Assembly: GCA_023387635.1 (NCBI GenBank)
Contig: JAEWHU010000250.1
Coordinates: 1 to 28,608 of the forward strand
DNA: 28,608 nucleotides
Reading direction: 5' to 3'
Origin: Bacillota bacterium
Lineage (GTDB): Bacteria; Bacillota; Clostridia; Lachnospirales; Lachnospiraceae
Shown here: positions 13,715 to 22,425 of the stretch, piece by piece
How the letters are laid out: each line of letters opens with the position of its first letter
How positions within the stretch are numbered: the first letter of the stretch is position 1
Position numbers and translations under genes: made by a program
The notes under the pieces: generated by a model
What the model was told of the DNA's origin: nothing
Database searches by the model: none
The model's input: only the letters and a program-made list of their open reading frames with translations

Positions 13715-15604
13715 ATGAAAGTATATAAGAAGTTTTATATGATTATTTTTTTATTACTTATGATTGTAATGGGAGGATGTTCCACAAAAAGTAATAATAC
13801 AATTAATAATACAATTAATAATTCAAGTAATAATGAAGTTGTAGAAAAAGAAAAGAAATGGTTAACGGATACTACGCTATCTACGAAAGAAAGAGTGGAT
13901 ATGCTAATATTAGAAATGACAATGGAAGAAAAAGTAGGCCAAATGCTTCAAGGTGGAAGAGATGCGGTAGATGGTAGCGCATTAACAAAGTTTGGACTTG
14001 GGTCAGTGTTAAGTGGTGGAGGTTCCTTTCCTGGTAATAATACAGTAGAGGATTGGCAAGCCATGATGCATACATATCAAAAAGCAGCCGCAAGAACGGA
14101 TAAGCAAATTCCTATCTTATATGGATTAGACGCAGTACATGGAGTAGCATTAGTAAAAAATGCAGTCGTTTTTCCACATAATATAGGTTTAGGTGCTGCT
14201 AATGATGAGAAACTTGTATATGATATGGCTGCTGCTGTGGCTGAAGAAATGAAGCTTCTTGGTGCCTTATGGAATTTTTCGCCTTGTGTAGCAATAAGTA
14301 GTGATCCAAGATGGGGAAGAACTTATGAATGTTATTCTTCTGATACTACCATAGTAACTGCGTTAGCAGATGCTTATATAAAAGGTCAAAAGGATCATGG
14401 GATAGTGGCAACTGCGAAGCATTATGTGGCAGATGGTAGTACATTGTTTGGAACTGGGGAAGGTGATTTCTTAATTGATAGGGGAGATGTATTAAAATCA
14501 GATGAAGAACTTAGGAACTCTGATCTAGTGCCATATAAAAAATTAGTTGAATCTGGAGTGAAAATTATTATGGCATCCTTTAGCTCCTATCAAGGGGTTA
14601 AAATGCATGAACATAAATATTTATTAACAGATGTATTAAAAGAAGAATTGGGATTTAAAGGTTTCGTAGTTTCAGATTGGGAGGCAATGAACGCCTTAAG
14701 TGGCAGTAGTTTTTATGATAAAATAGTGTTATCTGTAAATGCAGGTGTGGATATGTTTATGGAGCCGTATAATTATAGTGAAGCTATTTCAGCCATCTTA
14801 AGAGGAGTAAAAAATGGTGCAATTCCTGTATCAAGAATCGATGATGCAGTTAGTCGAATTTTAACGGTTAAATTTGATATAGGATTATTTGATGATCCAT
14901 ATATGAAGAAGGTTACATATGAAACGAAAGAAATCGGTAATGATAAATATAGAAATATAGCAAAAGATTTAGTTGAAAAGTCCCTAGTTTTATTAAAAAA
15001 TGAAAATAATACTTTACCATTAAAAACGGGTCAAAAAATATTAGTTGTAGGTCCAGCAGCGAACAATATGGGATTACAATGTGGAGGTTGGGGACTAAGT
15101 TGGCAAGGAAATTTGGATACTCCAGGTAACAAAGTAACAAAGGGAACAACCATTTTAGAAGGTCTTATAGAATATGAAAAAGAGATGGGAATAGAGATTA
15201 TTACGGATAGGGATAGAGCAAATGAAGCAGATATATGTATATTGGTAATAGGTGAAGTACCATATGCTGAATTCGAAGGAGATACAAAGGATTTATCCAT
15301 TGTAGGTGAACTTGCTCATCCAGATAATAGTGAAGCAATCGAATATGCTAGTTCTTTGCCTATACCAACAGTGACATTACTTGTAACAGGAAGAAATACA
15401 ATAATAACTGAATATATAAGTGATTGGGATAGTGCTGTTATGTGTTATCTACCTGGAAGTGAAGGGGATGGTGTTGCATCTGTTTTAGTAGGAGAGAAAC
15501 CATTTCATGGAAAATTACCAATGCCATACTATAAGAATGTTGAGGATATAGGGAAAGAGAATATTGAACTACTATTTGATTTTGGATATGGTTTAACATA
15601 CTAG
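13715..15604 (+). CDS. Glycoside hydrolase family 3 beta-glucosidase, lipoprotein
   Basis: The 629-residue product is an exported GH3 enzyme of the barley exoglucanase ExoI type, releasing glucose from the non-reducing ends of beta-glucans or cello-oligosaccharides. Residues 1-22 are a lipoprotein signal (hydrophobic run ending MGGC, Cys22), so it is membrane anchored outside. An Asn-rich linker with a 12-base repeat follows (~27-40). The TIM-barrel domain has ILYGLDAVHG, SPCVAISSDPRWGRTYE, ATAKHYVADG and VVSDWEAM with the nucleophile Asp321. The C-terminal sandwich domain has SLVLLKNENNTLPL and GEVPYAEFEGD with the likely acid/base Glu519. The ATG at 13715 is preferred over GTG 13703 because AAGGGG sits upstream and it opens the signal peptide. 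Substrate choice is inferred. Confidence 0.92.
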   Translation: MKVYKKFYMIIFLLLMIVMGGCSTKSNNTINNTINNSSNNEVVEKEKKWLTDTTLSTKERVDMLILEMTMEEKVGQMLQGGRDAVDGSALTKFGLGSVLSGGGSFPGNNTVEDWQAMMHTYQKAAARTDKQIPILYGLDAVHGVALVKNAVVFPHNIGLGAANDEKLVYDMAAAVAEEMKLLGALWNFSPCVAISSDPRWGRTYECYSSDTTIVTALADAYIKGQKDHGIVATAKHYVADGSTLFGTGEGDFLIDRGDVLKSDEELRNSDLVPYKKLVESGVKIIMASFSSYQGVKMHEHKYLLTDVLKEELGFKGFVVSDWEAMNALSGSSFYDKIVLSVNAGVDMFMEPYNYSEAISAILRGVKNGAIPVSRIDDAVSRILTVKFDIGLFDDPYMKKVTYETKEIGNDKYRNIAKDLVEKSLVLLKNENNTLPLKTGQKILVVGPAANNMGLQCGGWGLSWQGNLDTPGNKVTKGTTILEGLIEYEKEMGIEIITDRDRANEADICILVIGEVPYAEFEGDTKDLSIVGELAHPDNSEAIEYASSLPIPTVTLLVTGRNTIITEYISDWDSAVMCYLPGSEGDGVASVLVGEKPFHGKLPMPYYKNVEDIGKENIELLFDFGYGLTY

Positions 15605-15691
15605 TAAACTATCGTTAAGTGGAATATATGTCAAGCTATATGTCATACATATTGGCGTTATATTAATATTTTTCTCATATTGATTTAAATA

Positions 15692-15735
15692 ATAAAAGTA
15701 CACAGATAGGATATATCCTATTTGTGTACTTTTAT
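15692..15735. terminator. Bidirectional terminator, 44-base near-perfect palindrome
   Basis: Arms 15692-15713 and 15714-15735 are reverse complements with one G-T type mismatch. The ends are A-run on one side and T-run (ACTTTTAT) on the other, so it can end both the GH3 transcript and the convergent PPOX-like gene, whose stop lies only 6 bases away. Confidence 0.85.
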
Positions 15736-15741
15736 AGATAT

Positions 15742-16218
15742 CTAATAACTATGTTTTAATTTTTTTCCGAAAATATTATGAACTGTTAATTTAAGTACAG
15801 CGATTCTCTTAACAAGATTTTCATCATACTGAAAACTTTCCCCATCTGAATATTGCTTCATTAAATAATTAAGTGCAGTTATTTTATCTTCATCAGGAAG
15901 TATCTGAATAATACCATTACCGCAAACACTTTCATATTCCATAGTATAATCACATGCATTGTCACCAGTGATAAGCTTGTGATTACAATTCATTTCAAAG
16001 GCAACCTTCGGATTGGTGCGAATTAAGTCAAGCTTTTTACCAACACCTGCACAATGATAGTAGAATTCAATTTTATCACCATCGTAATGCCATCCAAAAT
16101 TTAAAGGAATCGTATAGGGATACTCTTCATCAAAAAAAGCAAGACTACAAACGTCACATTGTTTTATAATATCTATAATCTCATTAATATCGGTTACTTC
16201 TCGATCTTTTCTTCTCAT
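15742..16218 (-). CDS. Pyridoxamine 5'-phosphate oxidase-like flavoprotein, NimA type
   Basis: This 158-residue protein belongs to the split-barrel FMN-binding PPOX superfamily, subgroup of 5-nitroimidazole resistance (Nim)-like proteins. It shows the family opening MRRKDREVTD, the strand ending YPYTIPLNFGWHYDGDKIEFYYHCAG (in parts) with His55, then GKKLDLIRTNPKVAFEM and the late YESVCGNGIIQIL. The role of chromosomal copies is usually unknown; binding of FMN and reduction of small molecules are inferred. The start at 16218 has AAGGAG five bases upstream on the minus strand; an in-frame ATG at 16266 would add a hydrophobic 16-residue stretch without a good ribosome site and is rejected. It is convergent with the GH3 gene. 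Confidence 0.88.
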   Translation of the reverse strand: MRRKDREVTDINEIIDIIKQCDVCSLAFFDEEYPYTIPLNFGWHYDGDKIEFYYHCAGVGKKLDLIRTNPKVAFEMNCNHKLITGDNACDYTMEYESVCGNGIIQILPDEDKITALNYLMKQYSDGESFQYDENLVKRIAVLKLTVHNIFGKKLKHSY

Positions 16219-16468
16219 AAACACTCCTTGTACATATTTTATTAAAAATATTAACATTAAATACAAGATATTACAATTAGAATTATTATAAAAGGTAACT
16301 TAACTAAATGTTACTTATGTTTAATAATGGAGATAGTGTTAAAAATAAAGGTAAGTATTAAAAGGTTGATGACAGATGGCACGGTTAATGATAGAATAGA
16401 AGATATAAAGTTATACTTTTTTCTGTTTAAAAGGCATTTGCCTAATATAAAAAAGAAGGGTTTGACCA

Positions 16469-16921
16469 ATGAATAAAAAGATGAAATTATATTACGAAAA
16501 GTACTTAAGTTCCTATATTAATAGGGAGACTATAACTTATGCTATTACTGGTGTCTTAACTACATTAGTTAATTATATTACTTATTATCTATGTGCTAGA
16601 GTAGCTTCCTTTGATAAATATGCATCTAATGTTATAGCATGGGTAATTGCAGTAACTTTTGCGTATATAGTAAATAATTATTGGGTATTTCAAGCAAAAA
16701 CACAAGTCATTAAAGAGGAAGTAAATAAAATAACTAAATTTTTTGGAGCTAGAATAATTACCCTAGGTGTTGAGGTATTTGGCTTTTTTATTTTATATAC
16801 TTTATTGGATTTTAATGATCTAGTAGTTAAAGCATTTCTTTCAATTTTTGTTATAATAATCAATTATTTTTTAAGTAAGATATTTATATTTAGAAAAGGA
16901 AAAGTTAGCGAAATTTTGTAA
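16469..16921 (+). CDS. GtrA-like membrane protein
   Basis: The 150-residue product has four predicted membrane segments (about 24-44, 53-72, 92-112, 118-137) and the GtrA/DPMS family signatures YAITGVLTTLVNYITYYL and AYIVNNYWVF, ending with a basic FIFRKGK tail. GtrA-like proteins are thought to flip or hold lipid-linked sugars, usually beside a glycosyltransferase that charges undecaprenyl phosphate. No such transferase is next to it here, so its partner is unknown. AAGAAGGG lies upstream of the ATG at a suitable distance. It is convergent with the ABC-F gene and ends before a 74-base inverted-repeat element. Confidence 0.87.
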   Translation: MNKKMKLYYEKYLSSYINRETITYAITGVLTTLVNYITYYLCARVASFDKYASNVIAWVIAVTFAYIVNNYWVFQAKTQVIKEEVNKITKFFGARIITLGVEVFGFFILYTLLDFNDLVVKAFLSIFVIIINYFLSKIFIFRKGKVSEIL

Positions 16922-16963
16922 GAATAGAAGAGTTATGAATGTAGGGTTTATATAATAGGCGAA

Positions 16964-17037
16964 AAGGGGTAAATTGTACCCTGTAATAAAAACACAGAAA
17001 AGAAACTGCGTTTACTTACGGGTACAATTTACCCCTT
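16964..17037. repeat. 74-base nested inverted repeat between convergent genes
   Basis: Outer arms AAGGGGTAAATTGTACCC (16964-16981) and their exact reverse complement (17020-17037) make an 18-bp perfect stem. Within the 38-base interior is a second stem AAACACAG / CTGCGTTT with one mismatch. There is little T-run on either side. It may act as a terminator for gtrA and the ABC-F gene or be a small palindromic mobile element. Confidence 0.7.
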
Positions 17038-17069
17038 CTATTTATAAAACTATATTATAATGTAAAGTT

Positions 17070-18623
17070 CTATATTCTTGTTGACCAGTTAGAACAGTCC
17101 CAAACTTTTGTTGCGAAGTCTTCATAAAAATCTGGTTCATGGCAAATAAGTAAGATACTACCTTTGTAACTTGTTAGAGCTCTTTTTAACTCATTCTTTG
17201 CATCTACATCAAGATGGTTTGTAGGCTCATCAAGTAATAATATATTTGTTTCTCTATTGATTAGTTTACATAGACGTACTTTTGCTTGTTCACCACCACT
17301 TAATACACGTACTTGACTTTCAATGTGCTTTGTTGTTAAACCACATTTTGCCAGTGCAGAACGTATTTCGTATTGAGAGTAGGAAGGAAACTCTGTCCAT
17401 AATTCTTCGATACAAGTATTATTCTTAGCACCTGTCATTTCTTGTTCAAAATATCCTTTGTAAAGATAATCTCCAAGAGTTACCTTACCAGAAAGGGCAG
17501 GTATTAATCCCATAATGCTTTTAAGAAGTGTAGTTTTACCAATACCATTAGAACCCTTTAGGACAATTTTCTCACCACGTTCCATAGATAAATTAAGTGG
17601 TTTGGACAGTGGTTCTTCATATCCAATAACAAGATTCTCAGTTTGAAATATATATTTACCTGCAGCTCTTGCTTCCTTAAAATTAAATTCTGGCTTAGGT
17701 TTTTCTTTCGCAAGTTCAATAATATCCATTTTATCTAGTTTCTTTTGTCTTGACATGGCCATATTTCTTGTAGATACCCTCGCTTTATTACGAGCAACGA
17801 AATCTTCAAGGTCACTAATTTCTTGTTGTTGTTTTTTATAGGCAGCTTCTAATTGTTGTTTTTTCACTTCATAAACTTCTAAAAACTTATCATAATCTCC
17901 AACATATCGATTTAGCTCGCCATTCTCCATATGATAGATGATATTAATAACACTATTTAAGAATGGTATATCATGAGATATAAGGATAAATGCATTCTCA
18001 TATTCTTGTAAGTAACGTTTTAGCCATTCAATGTGGTTTGTATCAAGATAGTTTGTAGGCTCGTCAAGTAAAAGAATATCAGGCTTTTCAAGTAGTAGTT
18101 TACCTAGTAAAACTTTTGTTCTTTGACCACCACTAAGTTCGGTAACATCTTGGTCAAGTCCTATGGCATCAAGCCCTAGTGCACGACCAATTTCTTCTAC
18201 TTTTGAATCAATAATATAAAAATCATTATTGTCAAGTATATCTTGGATAGTACCAAATTCATCCATAATGGCCATTAAATCATCTGGGTCTGCATCAGCC
18301 ATTTTATTACACAAATCATTCATTGTTGCTTCTAATTCGTAAAGATAAGAAAAGGCCGACTTTAAAACTTTTCTTATAGTCATACCTTTTTCAAGAATTG
18401 CATGTTGATCAAGATATCCTACACGTACGTTTTTAGACCATTCTACATTACCTTCGTCTGGCATTAACTTACCAGTTACTATGTTTAAAAAAGTTGACTT
18501 ACCTTCACCATTTGCACCAACTAGACCGATATGTTCTCCTTTTAATAGACGAAATGAAACATCATTAAAAATTGCTCTGTCTCCAAAACCATGTGTAAGG
18601 TTACTTACATTTAAAATACTCAT
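17070..18623 (-). CDS. ABC-F family ATPase (ribosome-associated type)
   Basis: The 517-residue protein has two ATP-binding cassettes on one chain and no membrane segment, which defines ABC-F; members act on the ribosome in translation or antibiotic protection. Cassette one has Walker A GANGEGKST (residues ~36-44), signature LSGGQ and Walker B LLLDEPTNYLD. A basic, glutamine-rich linker follows (~250-310: YEVKKQQLEAAYKKQQQEI), and then cassette two with GSNGIGKTT, LSGGEQ and LLLDEPTNHLD. Which subgroup it belongs to cannot be set by eye; no long arm typical of target-protection forms is obvious. The start has AAGGAG five bases upstream. A small hairpin (GACAC/GTGTC, 18652-18670) lies in its leader. 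Confidence 0.93.
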   Translation of the reverse strand: MSILNVSNLTHGFGDRAIFNDVSFRLLKGEHIGLVGANGEGKSTFLNIVTGKLMPDEGNVEWSKNVRVGYLDQHAILEKGMTIRKVLKSAFSYLYELEATMNDLCNKMADADPDDLMAIMDEFGTIQDILDNNDFYIIDSKVEEIGRALGLDAIGLDQDVTELSGGQRTKVLLGKLLLEKPDILLLDEPTNYLDTNHIEWLKRYLQEYENAFILISHDIPFLNSVINIIYHMENGELNRYVGDYDKFLEVYEVKKQQLEAAYKKQQQEISDLEDFVARNKARVSTRNMAMSRQKKLDKMDIIELAKEKPKPEFNFKEARAAGKYIFQTENLVIGYEEPLSKPLNLSMERGEKIVLKGSNGIGKTTLLKSIMGLIPALSGKVTLGDYLYKGYFEQEMTGAKNNTCIEELWTEFPSYSQYEIRSALAKCGLTTKHIESQVRVLSGGEQAKVRLCKLINRETNILLLDEPTNHLDVDAKNELKRALTSYKGSILLICHEPDFYEDFATKVWDCSNWSTRI

Positions 18624-18955
18624 ATATGCTCCTTGGTTGTATTCATATTAAGACACTACAATTATGTGTCAATTTATTACATTTTAATAGTACAAAATTC
18701 CTATCTTTGGTTAATATTTATGCTACTTATAAGATTATACATAAAAATTTTATAAATTCAAGTATAATTTGTAGATGGCTTAAATAATCAGAATGATAGA
18801 ATAACTTGCATTATATAATAAACTACCACATAATGTTAATAAATCATTAAAATTATATAAATCTTAGCAATTTATTTACGAATATATAATTTTCATGGTA
18901 TTATGTACATACTATCATATGAGAACTTAATTGATGGTAGAATGGAGATAAAAGA
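18624..18955. other. Divergent intergenic region between ABC-F and HD genes
   Basis: This 332-base AT-rich stretch must hold the promoters of both divergent genes. Near the ABC-F side is the hairpin GACAC (18652-18656) / GTGTC (18666-18670). Near the HD side is the hairpin-SD leader at 18912-18947. I see no convincing -35/-10 pair and no open frame of note. Confidence 0.5.
18912..18947 (+). promoter_or_regulatory. Degenerate hairpin-SD leader of the HD gene
   Basis: CTATCAT (18912-18918) and ATGGTAG (18934-18940) can form a 7-bp stem with one G-U pair, followed at once by AATGGAG (18941-18947), eight bases before the ATG. GGTAGAATGGAG matches the GCAGAATGGAG block of the eutL and nfnA leaders except at one or two bases. 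The stem sequence itself is different, so the layout rather than the sequence is shared. Confidence 0.5.
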
Positions 18956-19612
18956 ATGACATATGATGAGATTCGTAAAAATGAACAAATTAAAATTTAT
19001 ATAAAAAAAGCAGATGAAGCTTTAATCGCATTAGGATATACAGAGCATAGCTTTGCCCATGTTGGCATTGTTGCAAAAAATGCCAAATATATATTATCTA
19101 CTATGGGGTATTCTAGTAGAGAAATTGAACTAGCACAAATAGCTAGTTATATGCATGATATCGGAAATGTTATTAATCGTGTAGATCATGCACAAAGTGG
19201 CGCAGTTATGGCATTTCGTATCTTAGATAAACTAGGAGTAGATCCAGAAGATATTGCTACTATAATATCGGCCATAGGTAATCATGATGAATCAACCGCA
19301 GTACCTGTCAATGAAGTAGCAGCAGCATTAATATTAGCAGATAAAACAGATGTTAGGTATACAAGAGTTAGAAATCGTGACTTTACTACTTTTGATATTC
19401 ATGATAGAGTAAATTACGCAGTAAAAGAGTCAAGCATAGTAATCAATGAGGAAAAAACTAAAATTGCTCTTAACTTAACCATAGACACGGAATTTTCACC
19501 AGTTATGGACTACTTTGAAATATTTTTAGGACGTATGATACTGTGTAAAAAAGCAGCTGCAAAGTTGAATCTAGTATTTCAAGTTATTATAAATGGCCAG
19601 AAGGTATTATAA
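18956..19612 (+). CDS. HD-domain phosphohydrolase
   Basis: The 218-residue protein carries an HD metal-dependent phosphohydrolase domain: candidate metal ligands are His35 (HSFAH), His67-Asp68 (YMHDIGN), His78 (VDHAQSG), His110-Asp111 (GNHDES) and Asp129 (LADKTD). The HD-x-GN spacing and NHDE motif recall HD-domain nucleotide hydrolases of the YfbR/YqeK broad group, but the substrate cannot be told. The C-terminal ~65 residues are a beta-rich extension of unknown role. It lies 29 bases before a CYTH-domain gene, in the same direction, and the two are likely co-transcribed; both families act on phosphorylated nucleotides or polyphosphates, so a shared pathway is possible. Confidence 0.85.
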   Translation: MTYDEIRKNEQIKIYIKKADEALIALGYTEHSFAHVGIVAKNAKYILSTMGYSSREIELAQIASYMHDIGNVINRVDHAQSGAVMAFRILDKLGVDPEDIATIISAIGNHDESTAVPVNEVAAALILADKTDVRYTRVRNRDFTTFDIHDRVNYAVKESSIVINEEKTKIALNLTIDTEFSPVMDYFEIFLGRMILCKKAAAKLNLVFQVIINGQKVL

Positions 19613-19626
19613 TCAGGAATTGAGTG

Positions 19627-19636
19627 CAGATGGGAG
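19627..19636 (+). promoter_or_regulatory. Shine-Dalgarno block GCAGATGGGAG of the CYTH gene
   Basis: The sequence GCAGATGGGAG (about 19626-19636) lies five bases before the ATG at 19642. It is identical to the block before the gene at 28525 and fits the GCAGANNGGAG consensus, but no stem of useful length precedes it. It fixes the start at 19642 rather than the in-frame GTG at 19624, which lies upstream of the ribosome site. Confidence 0.6.
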
Positions 19637-19641
19637 CCAAT

Positions 19642-20139
19642 ATGGAAATAGAAAAGAAATATGAAATAACTAAGTTACCTGATAATTTAGAACAATATGA
19701 TAAAAAAGAAATTGAACAAGGTTACCTATGTGTTAAACCAGTTGTTAGGATTCGTAAAAGCAATGATGATTATATTCTAACTTATAAAGCACCTTATGAG
19801 AATCAAGAAAAGAAAGAAAAGGTAGCGATAGTAAACAATGAAATTGAGATGCCACTTACAAAAGAGGCATATACACACTTAAGAGAAAAAGTGGATAATA
19901 ATTTAATCAGTAAAACTCGTTATTTAATTCCATTGCAAGATGGTTTAATTGGTGAATTAGATGTATTTCATGGAATTTTAGAAGGTTTAGTTTTTATTGA
20001 AGTAGAATTTGAAAGTGAAGAGGAAGCTAGCAGATTTAACCCACCATCATGGTTTAAAAAAGATGTGTCCTTTGAGAAAAAATATAAGAATAATTACTTA
20101 TCTAAAATTAACAGTTATAGTGAATTATGTAATGAGTAA
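19642..20139 (+). CDS. CYTH-domain protein (triphosphatase type)
   Basis: The 165-residue protein opens with MEIEKKYEI, the EXEXK signature of CYTH (CyaB-thiamine triphosphatase) proteins, and continues with the tunnel-fold pattern: QGYLCVKPVVRIRKSNDDYILTYK (in parts), ISKTRYLIPL, GELDVFHGILEGLVFIEVEFESEEEA. Such proteins hydrolyse triphosphates or polyphosphate using a metal held by acidic residues inside a beta tunnel; the exact substrate is unknown. It follows the HD gene by 29 bases. The stop is followed directly by a terminator shared with the convergent histidine kinase gene. Confidence 0.88.
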   Translation: MEIEKKYEITKLPDNLEQYDKKEIEQGYLCVKPVVRIRKSNDDYILTYKAPYENQEKKEKVAIVNNEIEMPLTKEAYTHLREKVDNNLISKTRYLIPLQDGLIGELDVFHGILEGLVFIEVEFESEEEASRFNPPSWFKKDVSFEKKYKNNYLSKINSYSELCNE

Positions 20140-20140
20140 T

Positions 20141-20182
20141 AAAAAAGAGATTACTAATTTATAGGAAGTAATCTCTTTTTTT
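20141..20182. terminator. Bidirectional terminator between CYTH and histidine kinase genes
   Basis: A 15-bp stem AAAAAAGAGATTACT (20141-20155) / AGTAATCTCTTTTTT (20167-20181), loop 11 bases, with A-run before and T-run after. It serves the CYTH gene on + and can serve the kinase gene on -. Confidence 0.9.
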
Positions 20183-20254
20183 ATCTTTATAAATATGATA
20201 CGTCTTATTGATATATAATTAAACAGTTGAAATATTTTGCTTGCATTTACTTAT

Positions 20255-22411
20255 CTAATTAGAAGTGAGTAATCTTTTGAAAGTAACCACTGCCTTAAAT
20301 AAATCTCCATCTAGTATGATATCAAAGGTTGCATTTTGAAGACTTGCAAGACTTTTTGCAATAGATAAACCAAGGCCACTTCCTTCTGTATTACGAGATA
20401 AATCACCTCGAACAAATCGCTCCATTAATTCATCCGCATTAAAATTAAGCTTACTAGCAGATATATTTTTAACAGAAACAATAACAGAATCATCTTTCGT
20501 ATCAATGTCTATATAGATTCTTGTTCCACTTAGTGCATACTTATTAACATTAGAAAATATATTTTCGATAATACGATAAGTACTTCTTCCGTCTGCTAAG
20601 ATAAATACAGGTTCTTCTTTGATCGTTAATACTGCTTCAAGATTATGGCTATTAAATCTGTCTTCAAATTCTCCCAAGGATTGCCTTACTAGTTCTACAA
20701 GATTAAGTGACTCTAGATTAAGATTAATAGTACCTGAAGATGCTTTTGAAGCTTCTACTAAGTCTTCGATGAGCGTCTTTAATCTCCAAGATTTAGCTGA
20801 TAAAACATCCAGGTATTTTTCGGCCCTTTCATTCTCTAGATTTTCCTTCTTTAATAAATCTACATAGTTAATAATAGAGGTTAGGGGAGTCTTAATATCA
20901 TGTGATACATTCGCAATTAATTCTGTTTTTAAACGTTCACTTTTTAATTTTTCATCTACTGCGGCAGATATACCATCCCCAATATTATTAACATATTCAC
21001 CTAAAGAACTTCCAGCTAAAGATAGGGAATTAGTATCAATTTTACTTGCCATATTACCTTCTGAAATACTTTTTGTTGTATTTTTGATTTTGCTTATGTC
21101 AATTGCTGCTCTAAATAGAATGCGTCCTAAAAATATATAACCAATTACTCCAATAAAGATATAATCATATCTGGTAATCCAAGGATTTTCATATAAATAA
21201 AAGGCCAGGATTTCTATTAGAGTAAATATAGTAAGTACTCCTGTAAGTGGATAGGTTAAACTTCGTTCTGCAATGAATGAACCTAAAAAATCCACTGATT
21301 TTTTAGTAGTAATGTAAAGTAAGGAATTATGAAACAAGGTATTAGCTTTACATCTTCTTATAAAGCTTAGCAATCCATAGATGCAAAATGGATATAATAT
21401 AACATAAGCAACTGCCATATTATAGCTATCAGATAAGTAAAAATCATTCTTTAGAATGGAGCATATAAAAGTAAGAAATAGATATAGTGCGAAACCACCA
21501 AATAGAATAAAAAGTATCCCAATTTCGGTGTATAATTTATCGAACCAGTCAAGTACTATTTCAGCTTTATTTTTTCGATATCCACAAAATGCAATAGAGA
21601 GTACTAAAAATAGTAGTATACCGATGAATGATATAGGCACAAAATATAAAGAGGTTTTGTAATTGTCATGTAATTTATTATAATGACTATACATGACACC
21701 AAATTCATCTTTAGAATCTTTAATATTTTCATTTATGCTGGTACATATAATATATTCATCTTGTTTTCCATCAGAAGCAAGTATGTTTCCTGTTATATAG
21801 TTCATAACCCAATCTATGTTTTCTTCGCTTAAGTATTGGTAATTACGATTCACGTTTGTAAAATAACGTTTGGTTTTGGTATTAATTATTAAATGTGCTT
21901 CGTTGGTTTGCACGCTTTTTAAATACTCATCTAATTCTTTATCTGGATCCTCTGAATTAATATGTTCTTTGACTAGATTATCTAAACTAGGAGAGGCATA
22001 TATTTTTCCTGTATTAAGATTCTTTACATAATATTCAAATGAATTATTATGAATATTTAAAATTGCATTATAGTAGTCAAACTCTGATTGTTTATCTTCC
22101 TTTGTTGTCACCAATTTATCAATATTCTCATTCTCTATAAATAAAGAGGATATATCAGTGGAAGAGGCGTCTAATGTTGCTAAACTTGTATAACCTTTCT
22201 CTCGGTAGTCAATGTATACAGCCACACGTTCAACATATTTTAAATATTTACTTTGAAATAACGAAGTCTCATATACATTAGTGGTTGTAGTTGAATAAGT
22301 ATTTAAATAAGTTAATACATGGTAAGTACTAATAATAAAGGTTAAACCAGATAAGAACAACATAATATGCACCAAAGTTTTAAATAGGATGGACCCTTTG
22401 ATTCGATTCAT
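20255..22411 (-). CDS. Membrane sensor histidine kinase
   Basis: The 718-residue protein has an N-terminal membrane segment (~12-30) and a ~220-residue extracytoplasmic sensor region (~33-253). A cluster of about five membrane segments follows (~254-276, 296-320, 331-352, 390-407, 416-436), then a HAMP-like stretch (SISEGNMASKIDT), a HisKA domain with phospho-acceptor His504 in NVSHDIKTPLTSI and a HATPase domain with N-box IIENIFSNVNKYAL and G-box GSGLGLSIAKSLA. It forms an operon with the response regulator, whose stop lies 14 bases upstream. The ligand is unknown; no transporter or lantibiotic genes are adjacent. Confidence 0.93.
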   Translation of the reverse strand: MNRIKGSILFKTLVHIMLFLSGLTFIISTYHVLTYLNTYSTTTTNVYETSLFQSKYLKYVERVAVYIDYREKGYTSLATLDASSTDISSLFIENENIDKLVTTKEDKQSEFDYYNAILNIHNNSFEYYVKNLNTGKIYASPSLDNLVKEHINSEDPDKELDEYLKSVQTNEAHLIINTKTKRYFTNVNRNYQYLSEENIDWVMNYITGNILASDGKQDEYIICTSINENIKDSKDEFGVMYSHYNKLHDNYKTSLYFVPISFIGILLFLVLSIAFCGYRKNKAEIVLDWFDKLYTEIGILFILFGGFALYLFLTFICSILKNDFYLSDSYNMAVAYVILYPFCIYGLLSFIRRCKANTLFHNSLLYITTKKSVDFLGSFIAERSLTYPLTGVLTIFTLIEILAFYLYENPWITRYDYIFIGVIGYIFLGRILFRAAIDISKIKNTTKSISEGNMASKIDTNSLSLAGSSLGEYVNNIGDGISAAVDEKLKSERLKTELIANVSHDIKTPLTSIINYVDLLKKENLENERAEKYLDVLSAKSWRLKTLIEDLVEASKASSGTINLNLESLNLVELVRQSLGEFEDRFNSHNLEAVLTIKEEPVFILADGRSTYRIIENIFSNVNKYALSGTRIYIDIDTKDDSVIVSVKNISASKLNFNADELMERFVRGDLSRNTEGSGLGLSIAKSLASLQNATFDIILDGDLFKAVVTFKRLLTSN

Positions 22412-22425
22412 ATAATTGTCCTTTC

